Below are positions 45,107-57,871 of a stretch of DNA of 64,000 bases, in pieces. The notes under the pieces were generated by a model. It was given only the letters and a program-made list of their open reading frames with translations. It was not told the DNA's origin and searched no databases. This stretch comes from Platynereis dumerilii. Lineage: Eukaryota; Annelida; Polychaeta; Phyllodocida; Nereididae. The stretch is from positions 104,389,360 through 104,453,359 of the forward strand of contig JAPTHN010000003.1 in NCBI GenBank assembly GCA_026936325.1. Reading direction: 5' to 3'. Position numbers and translations under genes: made by a program. Numbering within the stretch: position 1 is the first letter of the stretch; each line of letters begins with the position of its first letter.

Positions 45107-47310
45107 CAAGCTTCCAATAATCCTGAAACTTTGCATGAATTGAGGCAGTATCGAGTGCTAATGGTACGAATTTATTCATATTTCTAACTCCAATACTTTT
45201 TATGCACATGAAGAAAATATCAGGATGATTCGTAAAATTGACTAATTTCAAGTGCAAAAATGGCCATGTGGGACAGGTGATAGAAACTTGAAATTTGTTT
45301 TTTAAGCAGTTTATGAGATCATCTCGTATTTCTGTAAAAATAGTGGATGCATTATTCTTCATTTTTCTAGAATTAATTTTTTAGTAATTTGGAGAAAAGG
45401 CTTATTTACACTATGTCGGAGCCTTCCAAGAGCAGGTGGAACTCAAAATAAAGTGAACTTTTTTTTCAAGGTGCCTCAAATTGCCTTCTGAACATAACAA
45501 ATCAGTTTTGTTTAGAATCACCAGGAATTTTTTTTGTCCAGTTCTTTTCGTGTGAAATCATGTCAGATTCTCATGACTACAATGGAATGCATTACTTTAT
45601 GGGTCATTCTCAAATTTCGGGACAATTTGCGTCACTGTAGCTCCCTGACATTAATATGAATGCAATAAATATCTGAAGAGTCACTCTGCATCTGTTATTC
45701 ATATTTCTACTTAGAACCACTGCATTTGGAGCAAAAAGTCATTCATTAGACTTTTTTTAATGCATTATGTCGAGAAATCCGTGCAAAATCAATGGTTTTT
45801 CCCTGTCACTGGACCTGACATGACAAAATCAAGTGTTCATTTTCCTCCTAATATACCATTATTTTCAAAGTTTCTTTGCACGATTCATGGGAATATAGAC
45901 TTGAATTTATATTTAGTTCATATTCAATTTTTTTTGGTATAATTTCATTGATTAAATTGATACAATAGTCATGTCACTAATTTATGTCAATTTTTTTGTC
46001 CCCTCCGTTACTTGCCATGGCTCTGTTCGTTATTGTTTTTTATGAGCTATTTTCACTGAATATCATCAGACGCATGTGCGCCATAGTACCACTGGCTTGC
46101 AGACTTCATAAAACATGTATTCAATAAATTACGACATAATGTTCATAAAAAATGTTTTTGGTCCCACTAAAATGTCCCCTCCGTTTCCTTCATTTCCAAG
46201 CTTACCAATGATCATTTTACAAAGCGATTTCATGCATATGTTGCTGAGGGTGGCAGGTTTTAATATTCTGCAATTATTTTGTCTAATCTCCAAAATAAAA
46301 AGCAGTAATGAGCGAAAAGCAAAAAATTGTTCCCCTCCGTTACCGTCCACTCCGTTACCAGATCATGAGCAAGAAATCGACATTTGGACCAAAAAATCTA
46401 CTGATACGAGATGAAATACTTCTGAAAATAATAGTTACATCAATCTTTTATCATTTTTCCTATTGTTGCTGTTCCTACAGTTGGTTTTTTAACATCAAAA
46501 TTCCCCTCCGTTACCACATTGTCCCCTCCGTTACAGGACAATTTTCCTATACCAGTTGTCCCGAAATTTGAGAATGGCCCTTATACCCATAAGGGGGTTC
46601 CTGGGGTATATATACCCACATACTTTATAAATTATAAAGCCACATTTGCTAAATTCTGGTCATCTGTCACTAGATGTTATTTCCAAAACTGAAATTAATG
46701 TCAGCGCACATGAATTTTACATATTTTTCATCATATTGTGATATTTTTTAAAAATATTGATAAACGAAGATACCTTCTCATAATTAAAATCGTTAAAAGG
46801 CAACTGTATTAACTAATCTCATTTACAAAATCTGTCACAAAAGTTCACTCAACATAATTTTTTTACTATTTCCTTTTGTGAGAAACCAATATACCTCTTC
46901 AAAGTTTGGAATTATAAAATTTGTCCAACTGAGGTACTTTCAGAAATATTCAGCTCTTTATCTAAGGTTCCACCATGTCTTGGAAGGCTCCTACATACTA
47001 TATATAGTATAAATAAGGTTTTTCTTCGAAATTATAAAATTTAATTATAGAAAAATGAAGAATAATGCATCTACAATTTTTGCAGAAACACTAGATGATC
47101 TCATAAACTGCTTAAATATTGAATTTCAAGTTTCTATCACCTGTCCCACATGGCCATTTTTGCACTTGAAATTAGTCAATTTTAGAAATCGTCCTGAGAT
47201 TTTCTTCATGTGCATAAAAAGTATTTGAGTTAGAAATATGAATAAATTCGTACCATTAGCACTCGATACTGCCTCAATTCATGCAAAGTTTCAGGTTTAT
47301 TGAAAGCTTG
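45107..47310. mobile_element. 2.2-kb foldback nested in the left arm
   Basis: Inverted ends CAAGCTTCCAATAATCCTGA and CAAGCTTTCAATAAACCTGA. The inverted similarity continues for several hundred bp (for example GGCCATGTGGGACAGGTGAT at both sides). The opposite outer arm carries the empty site near 55500 (CAGAAACCAATAGTACACGG), which proves it is a later insertion. It contains a further nested element. Confidence 0.85.
45599..46582. mobile_element. Innermost nested element with CCCCTCCGTTAC motifs
   Basis: Inverted ends TGGGTCATTCTCAAATTTCG and AAGGGCCATTCTCAAATTTC, probably with TA at each side. Inside, TCCCCTCCGTTAC or a close variant recurs about six times (near 45999, 46175, 46331, 46349, 46502 and 46522). 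Its end AAGGGCCATTC matches that of the 11.2-kb outer element, hinting at a related family. Confidence 0.75.
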
Positions 47311-50300
47311 TAGTACACGGCCTTATGGTACAAAAAAGGGGGTAGCGGTATTTTTTGAAATGTACAACAATGCTATACTTTTCGGAATCCTTGGGTGTTG
47401 TGCTATCTTTTTTTGGTGGATGCCAATTTTTTCCATGGTTACCAAAGGTGAAATCTGTTGCCATAGCAACCAAGGTCAATTTTTTAAAAAAATTGACAAA
47501 TCTTCATATTTCAAGATAATTATAGGCAACGGCCAATATCAGAATATCAGGGTTAATACTTCCTTGAAAGGGACTTTTTATGGTCAGGTGACCTATGAGG
47601 TCAAGGGTCGTTGTTATGGTAACAAATGTGAGCAAATGTCAAAATTAAAGGTTTTTTAATCTCAGTTGAATTTTACGGACCTGGCATTGCCCAGGTTATC
47701 ATCAAATTTAACAATCAGTGGAGTCATTAGTGGAACCAGTATGTGTACTGTTTCTATACATATGCACATTACATTGGTGGCCATGGAAACCAGGTAAGAA
47801 GCTAAACTTCAAAGTCATGTCTGCTCAGTAACGTCTAAATTTGCTAATTGGGCAACTTTGATATCACCAATGTACTATTTTATCAAACCTAGGGTGAGAT
47901 ATTTTTAAAGTTTTGCATTTATTTATGTTTCAAAAATATTTTTTTAGCCTAAAGTTGGAATTGTCACATCCTGCTTCTTGTCTGTGGTTGCCATGGCAAC
48001 CGTTTTTATATGTTGTGTTATTTTGGTAAAAATCTCCAAATTTCACCTCAAATATATATAAGAAATTGTCTTTTTCATATGAAAAAATATTCTTGGATAA
48101 AAAGGGGTATAGTAGAGGAACGTGCCATAGGTTCCGTGACCAATTTCTCCGACTCAATTTTTCGATGCAAATTCTGTTAGATGGGTTCAAAATAAGAAAA
48201 TTTAGCGAGGGTACCCCTCTCAAAAGTTCGGGCTAACTCCACCAGCGGCCATTTTCCAAAAATGGCCGCCAAAATTCAAAATTGGCCATAATTCCACTTC
48301 TATTTGGCCTAGAGATTCAAATTTTGGGTCAAAATATTGGTTTTAAGGGTCAAGAAACTCAATAAACATAATCCTAAAGGTGTCTGCCCAACCTTAGTGG
48401 TCATAATCCAATATGGCAGCCAAAATGGCTGACGAAAATGGGTAACTCTCAATTCCTGTATCATAAGCTCAAAATATGGAGTTGGACCTTCATACAATAT
48501 GTTAACATACCTCAGAGAAGTCAAATATTGTGATTAATGATTTGTGTATTCCACCCCTATGGTACCATATCCAATATGGCCACCAAAATGGCCATTAAAA
48601 ATGCCCTAAATCTCACTTTTATCATAACGAAGCCAATATTTGGTCTTTTATTTTGGTGAAAACATCAATATATGTACTTTAATTGTCCAAAACAACTGAC
48701 TCATAACAATTCATAAGATTTACACACAAATCTGTTCTAGTAATCTAATATGGCTGCCAAAATGGCTGCTCCAATTACTAGAAATATCACAATTTTACAT
48801 AAATAATTGGTCTACATCGGTAATCTTGGCATTAATATAAATGTTTTAATTGCCAAAGAGTTCTGTTATCAGTATTTGACAAGTGAACACACAACCCTAT
48901 GGTTAGAAATCCAATAAGGCTGCCAAAAGGCCTCCCAGTAGGTTCAAATGTGAATTTTTATCATTATTATCACGTTTATTTGTAGTAATGTGGGACTTTC
49001 TATGAATTTCATTTAAATTATCAATATACAGATTGTTAGCACTTAATTTATTGGCAAAATTTAAGGCTTCTGCCACAGTTAAATGCAACTGGAAAGTCCA
49101 TTTGCAATAAAGATTACTTTTTTAATAGCAATTAAAAGGGTCATTTCATCAGTTGAATAACATCTACCTTTGCCACCTTTGCATGTAGTCTCAGAATGCA
49201 TCCCCGAAGCACTGCTGATCAGATACTGACCTCTGATCCATCTGTCAGGTAGTAGTCTGCCTGTACTTAACATAGGCTGTATTATTGTATTTATAAGAAT
49301 TTGTTGTATTTTTGGTCTGTGGGTGTTAGGCCATGAAGTGTCTTGTAGTAAAAGTTTACTGCAAAACTATTATGGAGTAATACTAATTTCACTCATGGGG
49401 AATTGGAGAATGTAATATCAACCTTACTGAATGATGAGAACCGAATATTATGTCCTCCACATAAACCAACAAAGAATGAGATTCCTATAGTTCAGTTATG
49501 AATAGATATGTCAGGTATCTTGGAATCACCACATACAAACAAAACTTCACTAATATATATATAACCAACCTGCATGCCACGAATCCTCCTTTAATTATTG
49601 CTGCTAATGGCCAATTTGAAGTGAAATTCTTATTAGCAAGTTGCCCTAAAAATTGGAATATTTAGCTAAATGTACTACTGACGCTGGTATTGTCAAATAT
49701 TGGCAACATAGCAGTTGCAAAGACACTCCTACCTGAATATTTTAATGGCAAATTAAATCAAAATATTAATATATTAAGGCAAATACGAAAGTTCAAATTA
49801 TGGAAGGAAAATCTCTTTTATGTACAATCTTGTACCAAACTGAGAGAAAAATCTGTAAATTATCAAAATATATAAATTCCCGGACTTGACTTCGGCTACT
49901 TGGAGCCTGTTAGTGTAAAAGCATTGTAAAACAGGAAAATAAAACGGCACATTAGGACACACATTGCAACCATCATCTACTGACAACATATTACATGCAT
50001 CTTTTACAATGATATAATTGGCTGCTTAAATATATTATCAAGGGGCCGTAACTACAGCAAAGCCAACAACCTATACCATTTCCAATTACGACAAGCTACA
50101 GTTTCTTATCCAATCAGGTTTCAGATGTAACCATTGCTGAATGGTCATTGAAAGAATCATGTTAACAATATCCTAAAATGTTTCCTGTTTTACAATGATT
50201 TACAAACAGCTATTATTAACTGGGAGCCAAATCAGAGAATTTGAATTTGATGTTAATTTCAACTGTTTTGTCTCTCCAATTGGTACAGCAGTCACATGTC

Positions 50301-51896
50301 CAGAAAAGTGATCTTCCTCCCAAACTTGAACTTTTTAACTGTGGTATTTGCCTCACATATTAAGTTGGAGTGTATTGGGATTTGAAACTTTGGCATTACC
50401 ATTCTTTGACAGTAGAAGCCTCAATAATTTGTTATAATCTTTCACTTTAAATTGTCAATGATTATAAAAAGATGTTTTTACAACCCACAAATTGATGATT
50501 TGTTTGTATGCTGTGACAGAATTAGACCTCCAGGAATCTCTTCATTCTTTGTTGGTTTATGTGGAGGAAGTATTCAGTTCTCAAAATGCAGTAAGGTTGA
50601 TATTACATTCTCAAATTCCCTATGAGTGATATTACTGTTACTTAATAGTTTTACAGTGACTTTTACTACAAGACACTTCATAGCGTAGCACCCACAGACC
50701 AAAAATACAACAGATTGTTATAAATACAATAATACAGCCTATGTTAAGTACAGGCGGACTACTACCTGACAAATGACACAGAGGTCAGTAGCTGATCAGC
50801 CGTGCTTCAGGGATGCATTCTAAGACCGCAAAGGTAGATGTTATTCAACTGATGAAACGATCCTTTCAATTGCTATTAAATACGTAATCTTTATTGCAAA
50901 TGGGCAGTCCAATTGCATTTAACAATGACAGAAGCTTCAAATGTTGCCAATCAATTAAGTGCGAACAATCTGTATATTAACAAGGAAATTGATAGACCAT
51001 TTCACATTGATATTTAGTAAACATGACAATAATAAATTGTGATAAAAATTCACATTTGAACCTTCTTGGGAGGCCTTTTGGCAGCATAATTGGATCTCCA
51101 ACCATAGGGTAGTGTGTTCATTTGTCAAATACTGATAACAGAACTCTTTGGCAATTAAAAACATTTATATTAATGCCAAGATTACCGATATAGACCAATT
51201 ATTTATGTAAAATTGTGTTATATTTTGAGTAATTTGGGCTGCCATTTTGGCAGTCATATTGGATTATTAGAACAGATTTGTGTGTAAATCTTATAAATTG
51301 TTATTAGCCAGTTGTTTTGGACAATTATAGTACATATATTGATGTTTTCACCAAAATAAAAGACCAAATATTGGCTTCGTTATGATAAAAGTGAGATTTA
51401 GGGCATTTTTAATGGCCATTTTGGTGGCCATATTGGATATGGTACCATAGGGGTTGAATACACAAATCATTAATCACAATATTTGACTTCTCTGAGGTAT
51501 GTTAACATATTGTATGAAGGTCCAACTCCATATTTTGAGCTTATGATACAGGAATTGAGAGTTACCCATTTTCGTCAGCCATTTTGGCTGCCATATTGGA
51601 TTATGACCACTAAGGTTGGGCAGACACCTTTAGGAATATGTTTATTGAGTTTCTTGACCCTTAAAACCTATATTTTGACCCAAAATTTGTATCTCTAGGC
51701 CAAATAGAAGTGGAATTATGGCCAATTTTGAATTTCGGCGGCCATTTTGGAAAATGGCCGCTGGTGGAGTTAGCCCGAACTTTTGAGAGGGGTACCCTCG
51801 CTAAATTTTCTTATTTTGAACCCATCTAACAGAATTTGCATCGAAAAATTGAGTCGGAGAAATTGGTCACGGAACCTATGGCACGTTCCTCTACTA

Positions 51897-54715
51897 GTAT
51901 ATGTGATCACATGACCACAACAGTTAGAGATCCAGGTCATTTTGAAAGTGAGGTTCAAAGATAAGAAATGCATTGTAACATTGGCGGCGAAGTAATAAAA
52001 TAACAAGTTTTTGCCCGTAGGTCACCATCATTATTTTGGTAGCAATGGCTGTTAATTCTATTTTGTAGATATATCAGTTTCCATATTATTTAATTATTGA
52101 AATATTTGTTGCCATGGTAACCAGACTGAATGCATATGAGAGACCAATAAGAGGAAATAAAAGGCCAAGGATCATTATTCAGCCCTAGTGAAATATTCTG
52201 CCACTATTTCTGTGTTTTTAGGGTCAAACATCTTTTTTAAGCTGAACAGTGAATTAAATTATTTCCTGTTTCTTTAGGATTAAGCAAGTCTGTTATCATC
52301 AAGACAACATAGCATTTAATCAAGATCACTAGTTGGAAGTTACTGAACAAGAAGTCAATCAAAACAGCGTTCAATGTGAGAATCACCCATCACCTTTACT
52401 ACAGCAATGTAATCTGGCTCAAAATGAAACATACCAGTAATGGTTTGGCCTGACAGCAATGGACTGTCTTACCAAGGGTTCTTTCAATCTATTGACAGAC
52501 AAACTCAAAGTTGCCCAAAACTTAGACCAGCAGCCTTCCCAAAACTCAGCTGTTCGACTGACTGAAGGACTAAAAAAGAGGTCAAATTTGTGGACAAAGG
52601 AAAGAAGTATCCCAATTCAAACTCATGACTGCTATTTGGAAAACTGTGAATGGTCTAGCACATCAGTACCTCAAAATGATGAATGAACTCATGAATACCA
52701 AACCAAAAAAGATCAAAAGGCAGTAAGGAAAGTATGGTAAAGAACAGAGCATTTTTAAAACCAGCATCATTGCTGTGGCACAGCCTTCCAGAAAGTGTAA
52801 GGATTTTAAAAATAATTGATATAAGAAACGGTCAAGACATACCTGTCAATTCAATACATTACTATTATGCATGCTTAATGTGAACTTACCTCATCGCCAA
52901 TGCTATTTGTACTTTACTGTTGTTACAAAAGGAATAGAAAAATATTCATGATAGGACTATACAATGCATACATTAATGTTATGAAGGAGACACTTTCCCC
53001 CAAAAATATTGAAACATTTCCTGTCACAATAAATAAAGCCACTGTTCACTGAAACTTTCAGCTAGTAACCGGCATTATTGGATATTATGAGTCTTGTGTA
53101 CGCTACTGGAGCACTATAGCAGCTGTGGTTATGATTTTTGGAGCTAATTGAAGATTGTTAGATTTAGTTTTGACATCAAATTTCTTCATTGACATGGCAT
53201 TCAGAGTGTCTTAATTCGACAAATTTGGAGTCCTTAAAAAGTTGGAACAGTGACAAAATGGCACCCCCAATTTTTTTAACCAGCAAACCCAAATTACCAT
53301 TAACCAGATTTTCATGTTTCCCAAGTGCTCAACTTCAACAAGAAATTACACATATTCACCAGTTATAGAAATTGTTTTATATTTTTAATTTTCCTGAAAA
53401 AGAATTTTAGCCCAAAAAAAAAACTTGTTTAATTTGAACTGATTTTTGTAAGTTGTATTAATGTGCCAGATCAGTCAATCTATCCATTTCTTAATAGACC
53501 AATTGAGCCTCTCAAATGCATACCATGGCATTGGCAACCAATTACCCAGTACATTGTTGTGAATAAAAAATACAACACTGATGATATATAAATAAAAGTA
53601 AGAAGAACAGTCTCACTCTTCTCAAATATTCTAGAACAGATGACCCTTTTCAGGTGATATCCCAACCAATGTTATGTTATTCTCTGTGACTCACATGCAG
53701 TACATGAGGCTCAGTTTATATCCTATACTCTCAATGCTATCAGAACAAGCAATCTACTGAATTACTCAATGACAAATTGACATCTCATGTCAATGCAATG
53801 AATAGGGCCTGTTGTGAGGTCATTGATGGCCACAAACAGCTGAATATAAGTAATGTACTCATAATTCTTCGAATGTAACAATCATCACCTGCCCTTTTTT
53901 TCTTAATTAGCATCATTGTCTTAATATTTTCTTTTGTATATCAGTGACAATGAGCCTCATTTTTAAACTGAACATTCTCTCTGATTTATGAAGTAACATT
54001 CAAGGCAACAGGATATCATGGCATGGATAATTTTCCTTGGACAATAAGTTCTTTAATTTAAAGTACAGGCCCTTGTCAGCTTCTTTTTTGGTAAAACTTT
54101 GAGATTTGTTTATTTTTATCTAAAATATGAGGCTCTTCTAATCTGTTGTCATGGTTACCATGGTGAGGAACTGGAAGAATCTCAACATTTAAAAAAATAA
54201 AAGTAGAACTGAATATCATAAATAAGTGACAGAAAAGTTTGAGAATTATCTTATCTTAGGCAACCCAATATGTCACATTTGTCAATTAAACTATACCTGG
54301 TTGTTCTGGCTATAACCTGGTTACCATGGCTACCATATTGTACATCTATTGAAAGAGTAGACATACTGTTGTAGCATATTTATGCACAAATTGTTGATGA
54401 AATTGATTAGAATCTGCCAGTATGATGTTTGTAAATTTTAGTTTATGCAAATTAAATCCTTGTATTTGTCTCAAGTGCATTCAGTTCGGTTACCAAGGCA
54501 ACCAATATTTTTTGAAAATCAGAAATTCTGGAAACTGATATATCTAGAAAATAAAATTAAGAGCCATTGCAACCAAACTAATGATGGTGACCTACTTACA
54601 ATAACTTGTCATGTTTTTACTTTTTATGTCATTGTAATAACACATTTCTTACCTTTGAGCCTCACTTTCAAGATCACCTGGATCTCTAATTGATGAGGTC
54701 ATGTGATCACATATA
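51897..54715. mobile_element. 2.8-kb foldback nested in the right arm
   Basis: Begins TATATGTGATCACATGACC and ends with its inverted copy. The inverted similarity continues through AGAGATCCAGGT and GTGAGGCTCAAAG-like words for about 100 bp or more. The left outer arm has the empty site (CCTCTACTATACCCC, inverted, near 48105). No coding capacity is recognised; a 75-codon frame at 52459-52686 is unremarkable. Confidence 0.8.
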
Positions 54716-57700
54716 CCCATTTTTATCCTAGAATATTTTTTCATACAAAACAGACAGTTTCTTATACACATTTAAGGTGAAATTTGGAGATTTTTACCAA
54801 AATAACACAACATATAAATACGGTTGCCATGGAAACCACAGACAAGAAGCAGGAGGAGACAATTCCAACTTTAGGCCAAAAAAATATTTCAGTAACCTAA
54901 ATAAATGCAAAACTTAAAAAATATCTCAACCCCAGGTGTGATAAAATAGTACATTGGTGACATCAAAGTTGCCCAATTAGTCAATTTAGACGTTACTGAG
55001 CAGACATGACTTTGAAGTTTTGCTTCTTACCTGGTTTCCATGGCCACCACTGTAATGTGCATATGTATAGAAACAGTACACATACTGGTTCCACTAATGA
55101 CTCCAATGATTGTTGAAATTGATGGTAACTTGGGCAATGCAAGGTCCGTAAAGTTCAGCTGAGATTAAAAAACCTTGAATTTTGACCTTTGGTCGCATTT
55201 GTTACCATGACAACGACCCTGGATGTCAAAGGTCACTTGACCAAAAAAATCCAATTTTGTGCATTTATTAATCCTGATACTTAGATTCTGGTTCTGGACC
55301 ATGGTTTTAATAAAATATGAAAATTCTTAAATTTTTAGAAAAACTGACCTTGGTTGCTATGGTAACAAATTCCTGTTTTGGTTGCCATGGGAAAAATTGG
55401 CATCCAGCAAAAAATGTTACTACAACTCCTCAGGTTTCCAAAAAGTACAAGATTGTTAGGCTTTTCAAAAAATACCGCTAAATGACATAAGGCCGTGTAC
55501 TATTGGTTTCTGAGTGAAAAAATTCCAAAAACCCACAATTTACCCGAATTTCGCAAAAATGAACCAAATTTAACAGGCTGATGCGAACAGATGGAAAGCA
55601 TCATCTGTATTAGCTTTGGCCAGCAGCATTTTATATATATCTGAGCTTGATCTATGTACAATTTTATCACAATATCTTGAAAAACGTAGCTTCGGCAGCT
55701 TTTTAAAATGACTTGACAAGTTGAAAATAAAAATTTTAGTTTGCAGACCTTAATTTTGAAAGTGCTATTAAATTCAGAATACTTGGAATACAGGGAAAAT
55801 ATTTTGCATGGCTTCACAAAACACGTACATGTAGCTTGTGTAATAATTTCATTACAATCTGAAACCATGATGTGGGAGACATTGGTCCATTTGGCATGGA
55901 ATGGCCCTTTTCCGTCCGATTATTGGCCAATTTGGTGCCTTGGTTAGGGAGCATCTGTGGAAGATATCAAATGTAAGGTAAACACTTATACAATTAGCTC
56001 ATTTGACTACAATGTTGACAAAGAAATTTCAAATAAAATTACCTTGCCAAACAGTGGCCAAACCAAAATATGTTTGCTGCAAAAAAAATAAAGGATAAGT
56101 AGATATATTAGCCATGTAGAGAAGTGCCTTTTTCAGACACATGGAAGACCAATGAAACAAAAAAAAAAAATGTTGTTCTTGAGGCAATGGCCCTGTCCAT
56201 TTTGTTCAAGTGGGTGTAATGGCTCTCTGCCTTTGCTGTGGCAGAGAGTTGTGTGGAAATCTTCACGTCGTAATGCATCAATTCCTGCCCTTGGGTCCAT
56301 TACTATGGTAGTCTTGGCCATGCGCAATTTGGTTGGATCGAAATCAATCTATGAAACAAAAAATATGCCATAATGAACATAATCCACATGGTGCTATCAT
56401 TTGTGCACATAGCTAAAAATATATGAGAAAAACTCAACCTTGAGGATGGTTTGAAGCTTCTGCTTCACATTTCTGTATTTCTTGCCTGTGCGAGACAGAA
56501 ACACATGATCCTCCATCCCCTCATCCGCCACGATTGAAGATCTCACAAATTTCATGCAGATTTTGAATGCCCAGAATTCTGCCTCATTCAGGAGGATAGT
56601 GGCATCGTACTGCTCAGCTGAAAAAAAATAATAAAGTGGTCAAGATTGATGCTACTTTCAACAGGTAGGCTCCAGCTTTAGACTAGGATATATACCTGTC
56701 TTATGGTCATCCATCGTGATACAATAGAAGCCGTTCCGGAAAACGAAGCTCCCCAAGTTTTCGCCAACGTGGCTCATAAGAAGATTCTGTTAAGAAACAG
56801 AGTAGTCAATTAGCACATATTAGGGCAATCAGAACATCAATCAATTTCAATCCTTAATGAGACTTGGAACAGGTTACAATACTTACTGTGATTACTCCAG
56901 GCCTCTGCGAATTCCGTTCCAAAATGGCTGCCGCCATGATGGCTGTTGCCTTAGCAACCTCGTTGAGGGAGAGGTCCCTCTTCTTGTAAATTTCATATCC
57001 GGCAATGAGCTCTTTGACTGCATTTGTTGTGTCTGTGATTGACAAAATTATAATTTTTTATATTTTTGAGATATTTGATTTACAACCTATTTAAAATCAA
57101 TTACCATTTATACTGGGCATGGCCCCCTTTCTCTGCAGCTGGCTGGATATGGCCTTCTTTGACCTTCGTGCCTTCTGACACTGAAGGCGGCGGTATAGTG
57201 GCTTGAAGGCACTCTCCTCCACCGCTGCCTTCAGGCCACCGAGATGGAATGCCTACATTCCTGATGCTGTTCGCATGGTTAGGGAACACAGTCGTCCTTG
57301 ATAAGTACAGAAATCAAAACAAGTGCTACTTTTAGAACTAGTCGACTAGTTTAACATTTAATTTCAAAGGAATCTTTGAAGCTGACTTAATAAATTGGTG
57401 AGAATAATAATAACTTATTGATTGATTGTATGTGTTTGAGTATGTGGCGGGATGATGTTTCCTCAAAGTACTCCTTAGCCACAACATACGCCTTTATGGC
57501 TTGCGTATTGAACGCATGCATTACATTTAGGATGGTGTCGTTACAATAATGGAGGAATCTCGAAACATTGGAGATGTCATCTCTAATTTTTGCCAAGCTG
57601 TTGTCAGCCTCCTGTATAAAGAAATATATTCTTTGTTATATTTCAAGCCAGGATGAATTGAGTTATAGAAATTATTGTGCCATTATTATTATTATAACAC

Positions 57701-57871
57701 TGACGTCCGGTGTCGAAACAGGTCAAATTGTCCACAGGGTTCATTATTCAACTTCTAAATAGCCCACACTGGTGCTGATGGGGCATAAAACACAAACAAA
57801 CAAACTCATTATTCAATTGTTTGGTGATACATGTATCCTGACAATTGGTGCGATTAATGAGATAAACTTAC

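Larger units (their letters stand above)
44697..55907. mobile_element. 11.2-kb foldback element in a cassette exon
   Basis: A giant inverted repeat. The ends read GGGCCATTCCAAGCCAAATG and, inverted, GGGCCATTCCATGCCAAATG, with TTTT on both sides as a 4-bp target duplication. Arm matches can be followed inward: 47700-47830 with 55005-55105, 48106-48290 with 51720-51900, 48309-48524 with 51483-51698, and 49300-49545 with 50490-50710. The loop is about 0.9 kb (49545-50490). Apart from nested inserts the arms are about 2.6-3 kb of original sequence each and strongly similar: a 71-codon non-genic frame differs at three residues between arms. No transposase, integrase or structural gene is seen. Superfamily unassigned. 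Confidence 0.85.
44593..57611 (-). pseudogene. Recombinase-like cassette E, exon 7 split by foldback element
   Basis: Exons: 57415-57611, 57105-57296, 56887-57032, 56696-56786, 56439-56617, 56229-56348, and exon 7 in two pieces, 55908-55954 and 44593-44696. The pieces sum to 151 nt against 147 in intact copies; the 4 extra are the target duplication of the 11.2-kb insert. The same Arg (ERNSQRPGVIT), Lys (HKT), Arg and His (CHSKG) motifs are present. About four breaks: a short insertion near the end of exon 1, a stop in exon 2, loss of the exon-6 donor, and the insertion. Confidence 0.8.

Noticed and set aside
48309-51698. Matching 71-codon frames on opposite strands (48309-48524 minus, 51483-51698 plus)
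   Set aside because: They are the two arms of the foldback element. The frame has no recognisable motif and similarity continues outside it.
44697-55907. Polinton or other large virus-like element
   Set aside because: No polymerase, integrase, protease or capsid frame is present. Only inverted arms and nested inserts are seen, so it is treated as a foldback DNA element.
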